Of a DNA stretch of 62,000 nucleotides, positions 36,441 through 48,313 are shown in pieces. The stretch is from contig CAIIXF020000568.1 in NCBI GenBank assembly GCA_903813345.2, forward strand, positions 1 through 62,000, in the 5' to 3' direction. How positions within the stretch are numbered: the stretch's first letter is position 1; each line of letters begins with the position of its first letter. Below the pieces are notes generated by a model. That model was given only the letters and a program-made list of their open reading frames with translations. It was not told the origin of the DNA and searched no databases. The stretch comes from Owenia fusiformis. Its lineage: Eukaryota; Annelida; Polychaeta; Sabellida; Oweniidae. Both the position numbers and the translations under genes were made by a program.

Positions 36441-37530
36441 ATCAAAACTATGGTTACCCTGTAGTAGTGAAAGGCACATTAAAATGAATATCAATCTATT
36501 TTTACAGGTTTTTGTGATTATTTCACGTTTTTTCTATATTTTGCGTAACCGGGACGGTGAATTTTCTTCATTTTTCTTTAAACTATGTACAAATTTTCTT
36601 AATTTTTTGGGCAAAAAACATTTGAAGATTTATGTTATGCATTGTTGTGAATTTTCGCTTATTAGAAAATATGTGTGACATAAAACTAGACAACAGCAAC
36701 GCCAAAGCGTAGCAAATCTCACCGAACAGCCTTGGCTGGCATTTTTACAAAGTATATAGCCAAAATGGCCGCCTTCTACCAAAAGTGTCATTAGACAGTG
36801 TCCTATGCTTAAAGTATTCACATACCAAATATGAACAAAATCACTCCTCTACTTTTCCAGTTTTGTAAAATACGTTAAAATGGTGGCCATTATGAAAAAT
36901 GAACGCCTTCTACCAAAAAAGTGTCATTAGACAGTGTGCCATGTTTATAGTATTCACATACAAAATCGCTCCTCTACTTTTCCAGCTATAGTAAAATATG
37001 TTAAAATGGCGGCCATTTTTCATAATTGCCGCCTTCTACCAAAAGTGTCATATACAAGGTGTTATATAACGAAGGCTATAAGTCAAAAATCTCCAGATAT
37101 CAGATGTAATAGGATGCCATGCTTATAGTATTCACATACCAAATATGAACAAAATCGCTCAACTACTTTTCGAGTTACAGCAAAAGTCGTAAAATAACGA
37201 GTATGGCCGCCATTTTTCAAGATGGCTGCCATGTGCTTCTTTAATATCTACATTTCTAGTTTTATTAATGACCTATATAATATTTTTTACATTTAAAACG
37301 TATTGCATTATAGTTTTACATATTGCACCTAAATTACTGTAAAATCGGCACTAAAATGGCCACCATTTTTAAATCAGCGGTCATTTTGAAAATCGGCTTT
37401 CGAGCAGAACTTAGACCCCCATAGGGTATATGTGTACAAAATATGAACAAAATCGGGCCAAAGGTATTTTAGTTATTGCCCGAACGGACGGAGGCATTCC
37501 CTATATCCCTCCGAACTTCGTTCGATAGGA
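36441..37530. repeat. Dispersed repeat with ~135-bp tandem units, copy 2
   Basis: It starts with GGTTACCCTGTAGTAGTGAA (about 36449), then has CTAGACAACAGCAACGCCAA (about 36686) and several AAATATGAACAAAATC units (about 36829, 37139, 37438). It ends with CGGACGGAGGCATTCC and a TATAGGGATATAG-like inverted border near 37490-37530. Same family as 28200-29240. Confidence 0.65.
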
Positions 37531-39058
37531 TAATAAATTCTTAATTTTTCGAACAAAAAGTCCTTCAAAATCAATTCTAGAAATTATATGGGGGCTTTAA
37601 TAAAAACTGCTAAAACTTCCTAAGAAACCATGCCCATCTCATTATTTTCTGTCACCTTTGTCATTCATCTAAATATTCTAGAAATCATCAGGTTGTTGCC
37701 AGGTTACCCAAGGAAAAACTGAATTTCTCGTTTTTCCCGGATCTCCGGATCCCTTTTTAGTAACATGATTTTTTAAGATTAGTGCCAAATCAGCTTTACA
37801 TAACGTAGCCACAGTGATTTTTGCAGGTTCAAAATAGGATATGGTTAATTGTAAAATAAGATACCAATAAGTTGGGTAGCATATGCTTTACAGGGAGTTT
37901 TAGTGTTGTGTCCATCTTTCAAAGTTAGCACACTACTCGATCAACATAAATGCTCATCAGTTCAAACTAATAAAGACAAGTGATTTCCCTTACAAAAAAT
38001 TGACAATACAATTTGATCTCACGCCTACGTATGAACCTTGTTCTTGGCTTATCAATATCATGGGATGGTAGGTAGGAGGAAACCTACCTAGGTTGTAAAA
38101 ATTGTATCAGATAGTTTTACGGGAATTTGAAAAGGATGAGTCTGGGGATGAGTCTGGGTATCGACTTAGAAAATATTGAAAATTATACTGTCCTAAAAAC
38201 CAACTCAATCACACATATTATTAAACTTCAATATCTTATCCTTCTTCTGAGATAACAAAAATATCGATTTGTATCACAATTGATGAAGAATATTTGCATC
38301 AAAGACAGTGCATATAATATTGTCAGAATTGAAAAAAATCAATGGCAAATATTAAATTAATTATTTATACAAAAAGTTTGAAACATATCCTCCAAAACAT
38401 TGCTTACTTTCTTTCTATTGACATTGAATGGTATTTCTGGATAAGTGAATTGGTGTTTATCTGGGTAATCAAGGGATTATAGTCACTCAAAGTTACTGAG
38501 CATCCAGTTTTGAGACTTCAATTGTGTTGGTGAAGTTACACATATTTCAGTCAAATTCATGCTAAACACAACATTTTGGTTTCAATTTTATAATCTCTAT
38601 ACATGACCCTGGTGATGAAGAGTCAGAATCAGTCAAAAAACCTAAACCGGAAAACTGTGCTCATTGTGAAAACTAAAAGTGAAGCAACTTTTTCTGATAT
38701 TTCTTACATCAAATGGCAGCCATCTTGTTTTCCCCCTTCAACAATTTAAACCTTAAATATATTTCAAAAATATGATTTTCTTTTAAATTCTTCATGGGTC
38801 TTAAGTTATTTCTTCTTTGTATGTCATACATGTTGCCATTGGTGTTTTTTCTATGATAATGACTTTTTTGTTAAGATACTTTTTCTGACTCTCAGCAGGG
38901 GGTTAATTATGCATCAAAACTCGTGAAAAGTGAATATACTTATCAAATATAACTAGGACAGTAATAAAAACCATATTTCACATACATTTGACTGAGGGAC
39001 CAAAGGGCATATACCTGGACACATCCTTTTGGGAATTTGTAACAAAATTATTTCAGAC
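37531..39058. other. Gene-free stretch
   Basis: No coding or RNA gene recognised; no clear repeats. Confidence 0.4.
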
Positions 39059-39630
39059 AACTACTCTTTACAGTGACATGGCTTTTGACAACGTAGGACA
39101 CCTGAAATAATTTGAAAAGCTAGGCAATGGGCCTAAAGTGAATTTCCCGAGACAAAGATGGTGACTGTTTTGAAAATAGGCAAGCTTTTGAACCAGGAGT
39201 CATGGGGGAGTTTTCTGTATTGATGCTGAACAAAAATAACTTGAAACAGGAATCCCGTCGACAGGGGTTTAAAAGAAAACGGTCCAAAAGTGGATTTCGC
39301 GAGACAGATGAAAATAACAATTAAAATAAAATGGCCGAAAATAGAAAAAAGCTGACATAATTTTTTGCCATTTTTTGTAAAGAAAATAATTTCATACAAC
39401 TATTCTTTACAGGAACGTGGTTTTTTACAATGCAAGACACCTGAAATTATTTGTAAAGCTAGGAAATGGGCCGAAAGTGAATTTCGCGAGACAAATGGCA
39501 ACCATTTTGAAAATAGGCGAGTTTTTGAACCAGGAATCTCAGGGAGTTATCTGTATTGATGTTGAACAAAACTTAAAAGCGGGAATCCTGTTGACAGAGG
39601 TTTTAAAACGAGCCAATCGTTGACAGACAG
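39059..39630. repeat. Two-copy tandem duplication of about 340 bp
   Basis: Segments at about 39060-39270 and 39400-39610 align collinearly (TGAATTTC(C/G)CGAGACAAA, TTTTGAACCAGGA, CTGTATTGATG(C/T)TGAACAAAA). A third partial match with GGATTTCGCGAGACAG is at 39290. The open frames covering them overlap on opposite strands and look incidental. Confidence 0.7.
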
Positions 39631-39741
39631 ACCGACGGTTGGAATAGCAATAGCTCACCATGTAAGCTAAAAATGTCAAAATTAATTAAAAAACAAAGGG
39701 GCCTAGGTTGCTTTTAATATTTTCAATTTATGTGTACTTAC

Positions 39742-39852
39742 TTCTTTCTGCCATTTTGATGCAATCCTCATAGAGTCTAATGTTACTTTTTAAATGTGGA
39801 CTCCGTCTTCTCCACTTTCCCCACATCTTTCATTTCAAGTGCACTAATGTAC
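39742..39852 (-). other. Possible fourth exon-like module
   Basis: Minus strand: acceptor AACTCCTTTCCAG, 111 nt, donor GAA/GTAAGTACA. A frame reads MKDVGKVEKTESTFKK and stop, then about 60 nt to the donor. The donor sequence and the stop-before-donor layout match the modules at 24.8 and 33.6 kb, but sequence similarity is weak, so membership is tentative. Confidence 0.3.
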
Positions 39853-40289
39853 CTGGAAAGGAGTTAAGAATATTTTGTTCATAAAATGTAGAAAAATGAG
39901 AAAAAAAGATCTACAAAATAAGGAAATAATATAAAAACCCTGTTTCCATACGATCACCTTCACCCTTGCAATGCAACCTTGCGATTTACTTGTTGTCCAA
40001 AAATTATTGGAATATTTCGACTTAATAATTTTATTCTTCTGAAAATATCACATTTGGTTATTTGGTTTAATTGTTTGCAAAATGGGCATTCAATAATAAG
40101 AATGAAAATAAAGGCACAGTAGTCTTTAGATTTCATATTTTTCAAGTTCAACTACTTGCCTTTGATTGAAGCATTGTAACATTGTAGTACTGCACTTTCA
40201 GAAAAATTTGAGGAAATTAAGTTGACAATCAAAATATCGTATGATAGATTACACCTGGAGGCAAAACTTATTGGGTTTCCCGAAGACGA

Positions 40290-40735
40290 GCGATGGTATT
40301 GTCACGTTCGATAACCATATTTTATAAACAGTCCTCATTTGCCATTAATTGAAATTGATCTCAGAATGTTCGCTGTTGTTTTTTGATTATTCTCTACAAG
40401 TTTGGATCAAGTAACTTAAATAGTAACCGTTAAACTGGAATAAACATTTCCAAAATTTCAATTAATGCTTTGTGCATGCTCTGCTCAGAGAGAGAGAAAG
40501 AGCACAAGCTCATGCTTGATCACATGATCATATGCTGCAATTTGATTGGACATGGGCTGCAGTGTGTTGATAAAGTGATGCGAAACATAAACTTATAAAT
40601 ATTTGTTTACAAAAGAGATCGCAATCTATAGGCAGCCGCAGCACAAGCTTACATCAGTAGACTACATAGGAAAGACTAAAAATCACGAACAGAGCAAGTA
40701 AAATTACAACTTCAAGTTGATACTTCTACAAAAAT
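40290..40735. repeat. Diverged third copy of the 1.43-kb repeat, left part
   Basis: ATGGTATTGTCACGTTCGAT, CTCATTTGCCAT, GAATGTTCGCTGTT and CATGATCATA...TTTGATTGGACAT align in order with 16455-16925. The 227-bp MITE of the other copies is absent here, which marks this copy as the pre-insertion state. Confidence 0.7.
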
Positions 40736-42404
40736 AACTTATGATTCATACAAGGGAAAAATCAATACCAGGTGATTTCAGCGGGAAGTGACGTTTCGTT
40801 CAGTGGATGAGCTGCGCGCGCACGCATAAATGTAATTATCCAATATTATTTAGGGGAGGGCTATTTTAAATAGTTTTTGGTCTCAGGCGCGACCCAGGGC
40901 TGTTGTCTTAAGGACATTTCGTTGAAAACGAGCCATTCGGCTGATAATTGGTAAGAGTTTGCGATCTTACAATGTATAACTGTTACTCAGACACATATTT
41001 TGAGACGATTCTGTTGGAAATAAGCTTTGAACCGAGAGATATTCACGATTGAGACGCACATTTTTGAATGTGCCATTGCTTTCCATTGCACAATCCATGT
41101 ATTGATAGAAGTAACATTATAATGCAGATTGTTTTACCTTCAATAAATGGCAGAAACCACACATCGGTCTATTAAATACCAGTTTGTGCCTTAAGTTTTA
41201 TATTTCCATCCGTGACGGCCTGGGGCCTGGGTGTGTTTGTCTCTTGTGTATGCTTATGAATTTGTGGGGCTGGTAGGGCCACCAATCCCCGGGCCCCAAC
41301 CTAGCATATATACCTCCCGGGACTCACTTACGAATCAGCAAGGGGGTAAAGGTCTGGGGTAAAGTACCATCAGGCATGAGGGGGGGGGGGCGGGGGGGGG
41401 CATTGCAGAATTTAACATGATGCAAACTCGACATTATAACTCATGCAGCTGTAACATTTAGACTTCGCTGGAAAGCAATAGGATTTTTTTTTCTTGCCAA
41501 TCAATCATGTGGATCACAATCAAAATTTCAGAATGATCAATCAGGCAATGGTCCAAATCAAGTTATAACATTATATGATATTCAGCAAGAAGTCCGGTAG
41601 GAATATAGAATATTTAAACATCAAAGCTGAAAGTAAAAAGCTAATCAATTTTCTGTCTGCAAAAGAGCGTTTACATTTGACACAATAACAGACTGAGGCT
41701 TTGAAATCTAGGATTCCCCAGGAAAATATGACGTCATACTAATTAGCATAAGGAATTCCCTATAGGTCTGGGTCGAGCCTTGTTCGAAAACACAATCCAT
41801 AAATACATGCTAATTTCTAAGGAGATGGGAAGTGTATAACGTGTTTATCGATTTTGTTTAAAGATTTAATCAATTATCAAATTGTTTAAGTGGATAAAGT
41901 GGTCACACTTGCTCAATTCATAGCGAAATCGACGGATAGAAACTGACCGAATTCCCGATATCCTACCCCGTATTACTGTAGGCTATTAAGCACAGTGACC
42001 TACAGAGGGCGCTATCACAAACAAGTACTGCACGAACCGATAAATTCCCGGGTATTGTAACGCCCTTGATTCATATGTACATGAAGCTTAAACTATCTTC
42101 CTTATGAATATGAAGGCAATTTATCTTTAGGGTTATTCTATCGAGAGAAATATTTAGAAATAAATGGGATAAATTCTTACCAAGTACAAGTTTTCCTCCA
42201 TTATGATCGGGTGTTTTTTCAACGAACAATCTGATTGGTTGAATTAGAAATGGCGGGAAATTATAAGGAGCATGCGCAAACGCTTGATTACTACCATATC
42301 TGGAAATGTACATCGATAATTTTTTATGAAAAATCATAAGTGTATGTTCGCTGGCCAATATTTAGTCTATATCCAATCAGAGACATATAATGACAGAAAT
42401 GAGT
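40736..42404. other. Gene-free stretch with a G-run
   Basis: 41380-41400 is a 20-base run of G broken by a single C, so G-quadruplex formation is plausible. An open frame at 42071-42358 (minus) has no recognised motif. Nothing else is identified. Confidence 0.4.
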
Positions 42405-43465
42405 GACTCCTGTCTCTGATCTTGAGAATTCAGTCTATATATCTTCATATCCCTCGTGTGGGAAAACAGGAAATTTTCTGCACAAAATTATCAATTCTCG
42501 GAAGCTTCAATTTCCAAAAGTCAACGTAGCAACAATTCAATTAGTAGTACGGTCCCGGGAGTAAGGTACAATTAAATGCTACAAAAAAGTAACCTACAGT
42601 TGGGGACAAAAATAAATGACAGGTCGATTTTCGATCACCATTTCCTAATTATGGTGGTCTGAAAGCCCATAATTTCCAATATTGTCTAGATACATATCCC
42701 TTAAAATTTGTATATTTTACATTTTGTATAATCTCATCCACTGATTTATGGCCTCTTGTAAATTCTCTTATTTTTAACATGGGAAATCCTCACTTCAGCA
42801 AATCCACCTGTCATTTATTTATGTCCCCAACTGTAGCATATTGTCAAGTGGAAATAAAGCTAGGGAAGTCACAAATATGCAAATTAATTTACCCAAACGG
42901 CCATTTTGAATGGCAATTCCTATGTAAACAAATATTTTCAATCCCATATTTAACATATGTGGGCTATAGTCTGAATATTTTACATTCTATAAAAAATATT
43001 CTCCTCACTATTTTCTAGGTTCTTTACAGGTCCGTAGTCAAAATCATGCAGTTTTGTCAAAAAGCCTCCCCCACCTCCTAGGCAAAAGTAGACTATATCC
43101 TCTAGTCTGAAATTTTTTTTGAAATTTGGAATGAAAATATTCAGACTATAGCCCACATATGTTAAAATTTGGGATTGAAATTTTTTTGTTTACATAGGAA
43201 GTGCCATTCAAAATGGCCGACTGGGTAAATTAATTTGCATATTTGTTACTTCCCCTAGCTTTATTTCCATTTGACAATATGCTGTGTTACTTTTCATAGC
43301 ATTTAATTGTACCGTACTACTTAATTGAATTGTTATAATGCTTATTTTTTGGAAGTGAAGTTTCCTAAAATTGATAAAAGTGTGCAGGAAATTTCCTGTT
43401 TTTCCCACAGGAGGGACATAATGATCAATAGACTGAATTCTCAGGAAATTCAGTCTATTGGATAG
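42405..43465. mobile_element. About 1-kb fold-back element
   Basis: The left arm (42405-42593 and 42837-43010) and right arm (about 43115-43465) are inverted copies. Outer text around GAATTCAGTCTAT, middle text around ATTTAATTGTACC and inner text around GGGCTATAGTCTGAATATTT all return in complement. No coding remnant is present. A second MITE interrupts the left arm only. The centre (43021-43085) contains a fragment related to the 45505-45672 MITE (GGTCCGTAGTC, CCTCCCCCACC). Confidence 0.75.
42594..42836. mobile_element. 243-bp MITE nested in the left arm of the fold-back element
   Basis: Perfect 15-bp inverted ends, CTACAGTTGGGGACA and TGTCCCCAACTGTAG, are followed inward by AATAAATGACAGG and its complement. 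In the right arm of the host palindrome the equivalent position reads straight through (complement of AAGTAACACAGCATATTG), so it serves as an empty site. Confidence 0.85.
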
Positions 43466-43640
43466 AGACTATAGGCAAAAGGCTCACCTTGGTACCGCTC
43501 CCCCTGGTAAAAGCTGGCTACGGGTCTGCTTTAGTGCACCCTTTGTGAAAACTTGACAATGTTGGGAAGGAGATCATATTTTAAAATAACATTGGGCTAT
43601 AATGAGGCATCAAAATTCCAATCGTACACTACAGACTTAC

Positions 43641-43829
43641 CTCGTACTATGAACTCGTGTGTTCTATTTCCGCTGTTCTTCCAGTCTTTGTTTTCGTACA
43701 TGTCTTGTTGGCACAGTTCTTGACTGAATAGGGTAAAGGAGTCGCCCGGCAATTTCTTTACTTGAAGGAGACATTGCTCCTCCAAATGAGTTTCCAGCTT
43801 TAGTTTGTTATCAGGTAAAATAAATGTTT
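43641..43829 (-). CDS. Candidate internal coding exon, unknown extracellular-type protein
   Basis: Minus strand, 189 nt: acceptor ...CAGTTTACAAG, donor CGAG/GTAAGTC, phase 1 at both ends. It reads ETFILPDNKLKLETHLEEQ, then CLLQVKKLPGDSFTLFSQEL, CQQDMYENKDW and HEFIVRG. A nearer acceptor (TTTTCAG, 8 nt upstream) would also stay open, with another phase. Phase 1-1 exons with paired Cys are typical of extracellular modules, but I do not recognise the family. It may join the exon at 44962-45036. Confidence 0.4.
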
Positions 43830-43841
43830 CTTGTAAACTGA

Positions 43842-44960
43842 AAATAAAACACTATGTTGACCTCCACGTGGCAAAGCTTGAAACGAAGGAACTTGTCGCT
43901 CTATGTATTCATGTAATTCATTTGAGCTATGCCCATGTGCAGTCCGTGTAAACTGCAGCGAGACTCCAATTGTTGCTACAATTAATTAGCTACATTATGA
44001 TGAATTTTATCCAATAAGAGGCAAGGTAACTCGCAGTGTATTCAACAACAACAAAATTCATGGATCCCGGGGGATTCACTGTATGTAAATTTTGACGGGG
44101 GGTGGTCCTTGGCTGGCTTAACCCTCAGATATCAATTTCCCATTACAATCTGTCAAATTTCAATGTGTTCCCATATCAACCAAAATAACGCGCAAGAGCC
44201 ATACCAAATGCCCGAATATAGGACCAATGCCATACCAAATGTCCAGATATACAAGCACAAATGATATACCAAATGTTTAAATATAGGACCAATATGCCAT
44301 ACCAAATGTCAAAGTAGAAAAAAGTTAATATTTAAACTGAAGAAGTCAGTTTAACTGAACAAGGCAGATCTATGAAGAAAACGATCAAAACAACCTCGAA
44401 GGTACCCCGTGTGCGCCGAGGATCCCCGTCAAGGTTTATATACAGTGAACCCCCCTTCATATCGCCTGTTCTATTTACACGCCTATTAAAGATATAGCTT
44501 ATAAATACGCTCAAACATCAAACGCACTTAAATCGAAATTTTGCAGAGTGAATTGAACATGAATAAGCACATGTATAGAAATCACTTTAAAAACAAAATA
44601 AATATCATTTTGCATATAACAGATAGAAATATGAATCACCCGCGGTGAGCAACCATACCGCACCGAGGATCGACCCCGGTGAGTTGTCTCTTGACCCCGA
44701 ACCGTTAGCTATAAAATGTAACGCACCGTCCTTCGAAAATGGTGGTCATAGATATGTAAATGTACCGTGATAAATTCGGAAGAAAATTGAAGATCATTGA
44801 AACTGTAGGATTTCTTCTCAAAGAGATAATTGGAACAACCAAAGATTTTTTCAACGTAATATAGATGTACATAGTGAACATACTAGTCTATGATATCCTT
44901 CCTTCAGAATTTTTTCGATGAATTTTCTCGTTTTTTATACATTTTACGAAAAAATCCTCA
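43842..44960. other. Intron-like or intergenic stretch with a short tandem
   Basis: ATACCAAATG recurs at 44201, 44232, 44266 and 44299 (units of about 32 bp including AATATAGGACCAAT). A B-box-like GGTCGATCC occurs in complement near 44670 without the rest of a tRNA. No exon is recognised. Confidence 0.45.
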
Positions 44961-44961
44961 C

Positions 44962-45036
44962 CAGTCTTTTTAGGCACATAAGTGCACTCTTTGTGCACAA
45001 CTGGAAGATGTAGACAATGTGGGGAAGGAGTGATTC
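44962..45036 (-). CDS. Candidate small internal coding exon
   Basis: Minus strand, 75 nt: acceptor GTTATTTTTCAAACAG, donor GACTG/GTGAGGA, phase 1 at both ends. It reads ITPSPHCLHLPVVHK then ECTYVPKKT. It would splice in frame to the exon at 43829-43641. A decayed paralogue of this segment lies at 43535-43600 (CAATGTTGGGAAGGAG) without intact splice sites, so the exon has been duplicated. No family is recognised. Confidence 0.35.
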
Positions 45037-45374
45037 CTGTTTGAAAAATAACATGTGACTCAATTGAGGAATTCAGAAAAATTCCGAACATGCACCCCCG
45101 GGCATGCACCCTGGCCTTAGATACTAAAGCTAAGATTTTATCATCGCCTATTCAACTTCATTTATTGAATTAAAAACGCGGGGAGGGTATAACAGTGTCA
45201 AGATATAGGGACAGAAAATATTCTAGCATATATAACAGTGTATATAACATGTATACGTTTTTTATGTTTCGGTGTTCGTCTTTTGATGCTCCTGAAATAT
45301 TTCTACTTGACAATAATTAGAAAGAATGTGTATTTGCATGACATATTCTGCCAATCAAAAGAACTGGCATGATC

Positions 45375-45432
45375 AATTTCTTTAGCAAATGCGTGACAAA
45401 TACGCATATTGTGGGACAGATGACAGGCCTGT
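45375..45432. mobile_element. Truncated copy of the CAGGCCTGTCAAC MITE
   Basis: AGCAAATGCGTGACAAATAC and GACAGGCCTG match the right end of the 227-bp MITE at 16621-16847. The left part is missing. Confidence 0.65.
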
Positions 45433-45504
45433 AAAGAACACTTTAAAAAACTTGTACGAGTGTCGATTTGTCCCGGTCAAACTGAACATTTCACCCATAA
45501 AATG

Positions 45505-45672
45505 CAGGCCCGTAGCCAGGGGGGTCCCCCCTCCCCCTGGCTAAAAATTCTTTCAAAATCATGCAGTTTTTCACCATTTTGAGCACTTAATTCTCAAGTG
45601 ATTTTAGCCATATTTGAACGTTTTTGAAAACCGACCCCCCCCCCCCCTTTGCAAATCCTGGCTACGGGCCTG
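45505..45672. mobile_element. 168-bp MITE with 16-bp perfect TIRs
   Basis: CAGGCCCGTAGCCAGG (45505-45520) and its exact complement (45657-45672) are bracketed by AAATG on both sides (45500-45504 and 45673-45677). The interior holds C-runs and no frame. Fragments of the same family lie at about 43028-43080 and 43490-43530. Confidence 0.85.
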
Positions 45673-45677
45673 AAATG

Positions 45678-46221
45678 ATCGTACATACAGCTATATTCTC
45701 CACTTTTGTTGACCAGTTGCAAACCAATAGTAAAACCATGCCTCTCCCCGGCTCATTTTTGCAAAAGCTGATTTAGCTATCGGGCAATTCTACAAAAAGG
45801 CATCATGTTGAAAATGTCTTAAAAAAGAGCTGCTTCTCTTTTGGTTGACGTAAATCTTAAATGCGAGAACTTTTCATTCATAAATTGATTGTAGCACACG
45901 TATGTTTCCGCAAAGAAAATCGCATTATCCTATGTATGATATCAGTATTTTTTAATAAGGGATAGCTAGGCTACACGATTTCTGTCTTTTCACAATGAAC
46001 AGAATTAAATTTTCGGTCATTATATTTGACATAAATCATGAAATCGAGGTCTTTATTCCTAATTTGCGATCTTTGTTGCACAGGATTGGGGGACATTCAC
46101 TTTCGTCAAAGATAGTTGTTTTCTTCCACATATACGTCTCTGAATAAGCATGTACACTTGTTTGACTACATATCATATTCATCTGTCATCAAAATATTGA
46201 TAATTGTATTATTTTGTAAAA
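45678..46221. other. Gene-free stretch
   Basis: No gene or repeat recognised. Confidence 0.4.
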
Positions 46222-47185
46222 GTAACAGATTGTTTTCTCGGAAATACACAAAACCAGTGATAACAGCATTGATTTCATTCAATGCAACATAAAGCCATGT
46301 GTCTCCTCTTTACAATAATATATCATTAATTGATATTTGGTCATGGTTGGGCGAGTAATCATTCCATTTGCAAAGTGGGCCAAAATTAGCTTGGGACCAA
46401 GTTATAAACATCGCAAAAGTCAGTGTACGGAGCCCGATGCAATATTGGAAGAAAACATTAAACCTATGCTGACTGCACCCTTTTCATTCAATGAACCAAA
46501 AAGCCAAATTACTCCTCTTTGAAATGAAATATCATTCATTCACAGGGACTCATCTCTGGCCGAATTATCATTAATTTTGCAAAGTGGGGCAAAATTCAGC
46601 TCGGGCCCAAGTTTTAAACATTGCAAAAGTCAGTACAAGGGGCATAGGGGCTATTGGAAGAAGGTGTGGCAGGTGTGGCATAGACAGCAAAGTGTTCATA
46701 CTCATACTCCTGCAAGAATACATCCTATACCCCTCCAAATCGCCACCACTTCCTTGCACATAAAGATGCGCTCATGCATCTGTCCACGTCATGCATGGTT
46801 CAGCCCCGAGTCATATGTGGGTTAAAGCAGAAAAAGCAGCCCATGGGCAATTCTTTCTCGAGGTTTTGCAATATCTGGTGGAGGAATTGTGAGCACAGAA
46901 TCAGACATGGTCCTGAGATAGCTTCAAAAGAAAAAGTCACAAGAATTCAAGCCAGGGGAACTTCCATTGGCACTTAGCCTTTGCACTGATTTTTACAATA
47001 TCTAAAACTTGACCCACTGTGCAAATGGAAGGATTTCTCACCCAACCATTACCACATGTGAATGAATGACATATCATTGCATAGAGGAGAGACGTGACTT
47101 TATGGTACATTGAATGAAACTGATGTAGTCATCACTAGTTTTGTGATTTTACGAGATAACTGTGTTGCGTTTTTTATATGCCCTG
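46222..47185. mobile_element. MITE, copy 2 of the family at 13021-13960
   Basis: Collinear with copy 1 throughout (CACAAAACCAGTGATAACAG, GTCATGGTTGGGCGAGTAAT, CCCATGGGCAA, TTTTGTGATTTTACGAGATA). The right end ATGCCCTG before TA (47186-47187) is intact. The left terminus is diverged: only AACAGATT followed by ACACAAAACC can be recognised. It is therefore older or damaged compared with copy 1. Confidence 0.75.
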
Positions 47186-47409
47186 TATATCTCTTAAAAT
47201 TAATCACCATTTAGCTCCTGGACTGGCAGAGTTTTACACATTAATATTTAAGCTCTGGTATCTGCTCGCAAAACCTAGGAATAATCTGTATATTTGATAA
47301 TTTGTATAAAAATTAACAAAATATCTTAACTTTGCTTGTGTTTTTCATCTTGCTTTCACAATATAGGCCAATCATCACGTATCTAATCCAACTTGGTCAT
47401 TACTTAATA

Positions 47410-48313
47410 CAGGGTGACCCAAAAATCAACCCTCCATTTCTTGAATAACTTTCTTAATACAGCAGATATCTTAATTATTTTTCATTTACAGATAGTTCAT
47501 TCAATGTGGGATAATGTAGTGCTTTTATTTTCAGAATATGGCATGGTCAAAAGGAGAAAAATCCTTTATCGTAGAGGCATACTTTCTAGAAAATCCTTTG
47601 TTGCAGCTCAGGCTGAATTTAGACATAAGTTTGAATGTCGTCATTACCCAGATAAATCTTTTTTTAGATGGGTAAAGAAGTTTAGAATAGAGGGACTGTC
47701 AAAAACTTGAATTCAATGAGTCAAGATAGAGAAACTCATTCAGGACGACCCAAGACTGCAAGATCTAACAACAACATCGATACTGTGCGAGATTCAGGAG
47801 CACGCAGTCCAAAGAAGTCGCTACGACGTCGCAGTCAGGAACTTGGGATAAAGCGTGAATCTCTCAGGAGAATATTAATGAAAGATTTCAACCTTTATCC
47901 ATAAAGGATACAAATTAAGCATAAACTGACTCAACAAGATACGGACAATCGTGTTCTTATGTGTCGATGGTTCAGTAACATAATTGATGACAATCCAGAT
48001 TTCTTAGACAATGTTTGGTTTTCTGATGAAGCACAATTCCTTCTTTCTGGACATGTAAACTCAAGAAATAATGTGTTTTAGGGATCACAAATTCCAGATG
48101 AAGTACTTCAAAGGCCCCTTCATTCTGTTAAATGCACAGCTTGGGTTGCAATTTCCAAACATGGAATCATTGGCCCCTTTTGGCTTGAGGATGATAACGG
48201 CAATACTGTAACTGTTAACACAGATCGATATATTGCCGTTCTCGGGAAGTTTTGGGCAGCTCTAGGGAGACGCAGAGGCTTTGACAGACAAGATCAGCGG
48301 TTCCAGCAGGATG
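47410..48313 (+). pseudogene. Mariner/IS630-type transposase pseudogene (DUF4817-type N-terminus, DDE)
   Basis: An inverted-repeat-like start CAGGGTGACCCAAAAATC follows TA at 47408-47409. The coding remnant starts with MAWSKGEKSFIVEAYF (47538) and changes frame to KSFVAAQAEFRHKFEC and FFRWVKKFRIEG. It changes again to SGRPKTARSN and SLRRRSQELGIKRESLRR (helix-turn-helix part). After a TAA at 47902 it continues IQIKHKLTQQDTDNR, then NVWFSDEAQF with the first catalytic Asp. A TAG follows near 48080, and then HGIIGPFWLEDDNGNTVTVN and RFQQDG with the second Asp. It stops there, at the palindrome. At least two frameshifts and two stops make it dead. Product family confidence is high; the superfamily name rests on recalled motifs. 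Confidence 0.85.

Noticed and set aside
44640-44720. tRNA or tRNA-SINE suggested by a B-box-like GGTCGATCC in complement
   Set aside because: No A-box at the right distance and no cloverleaf.
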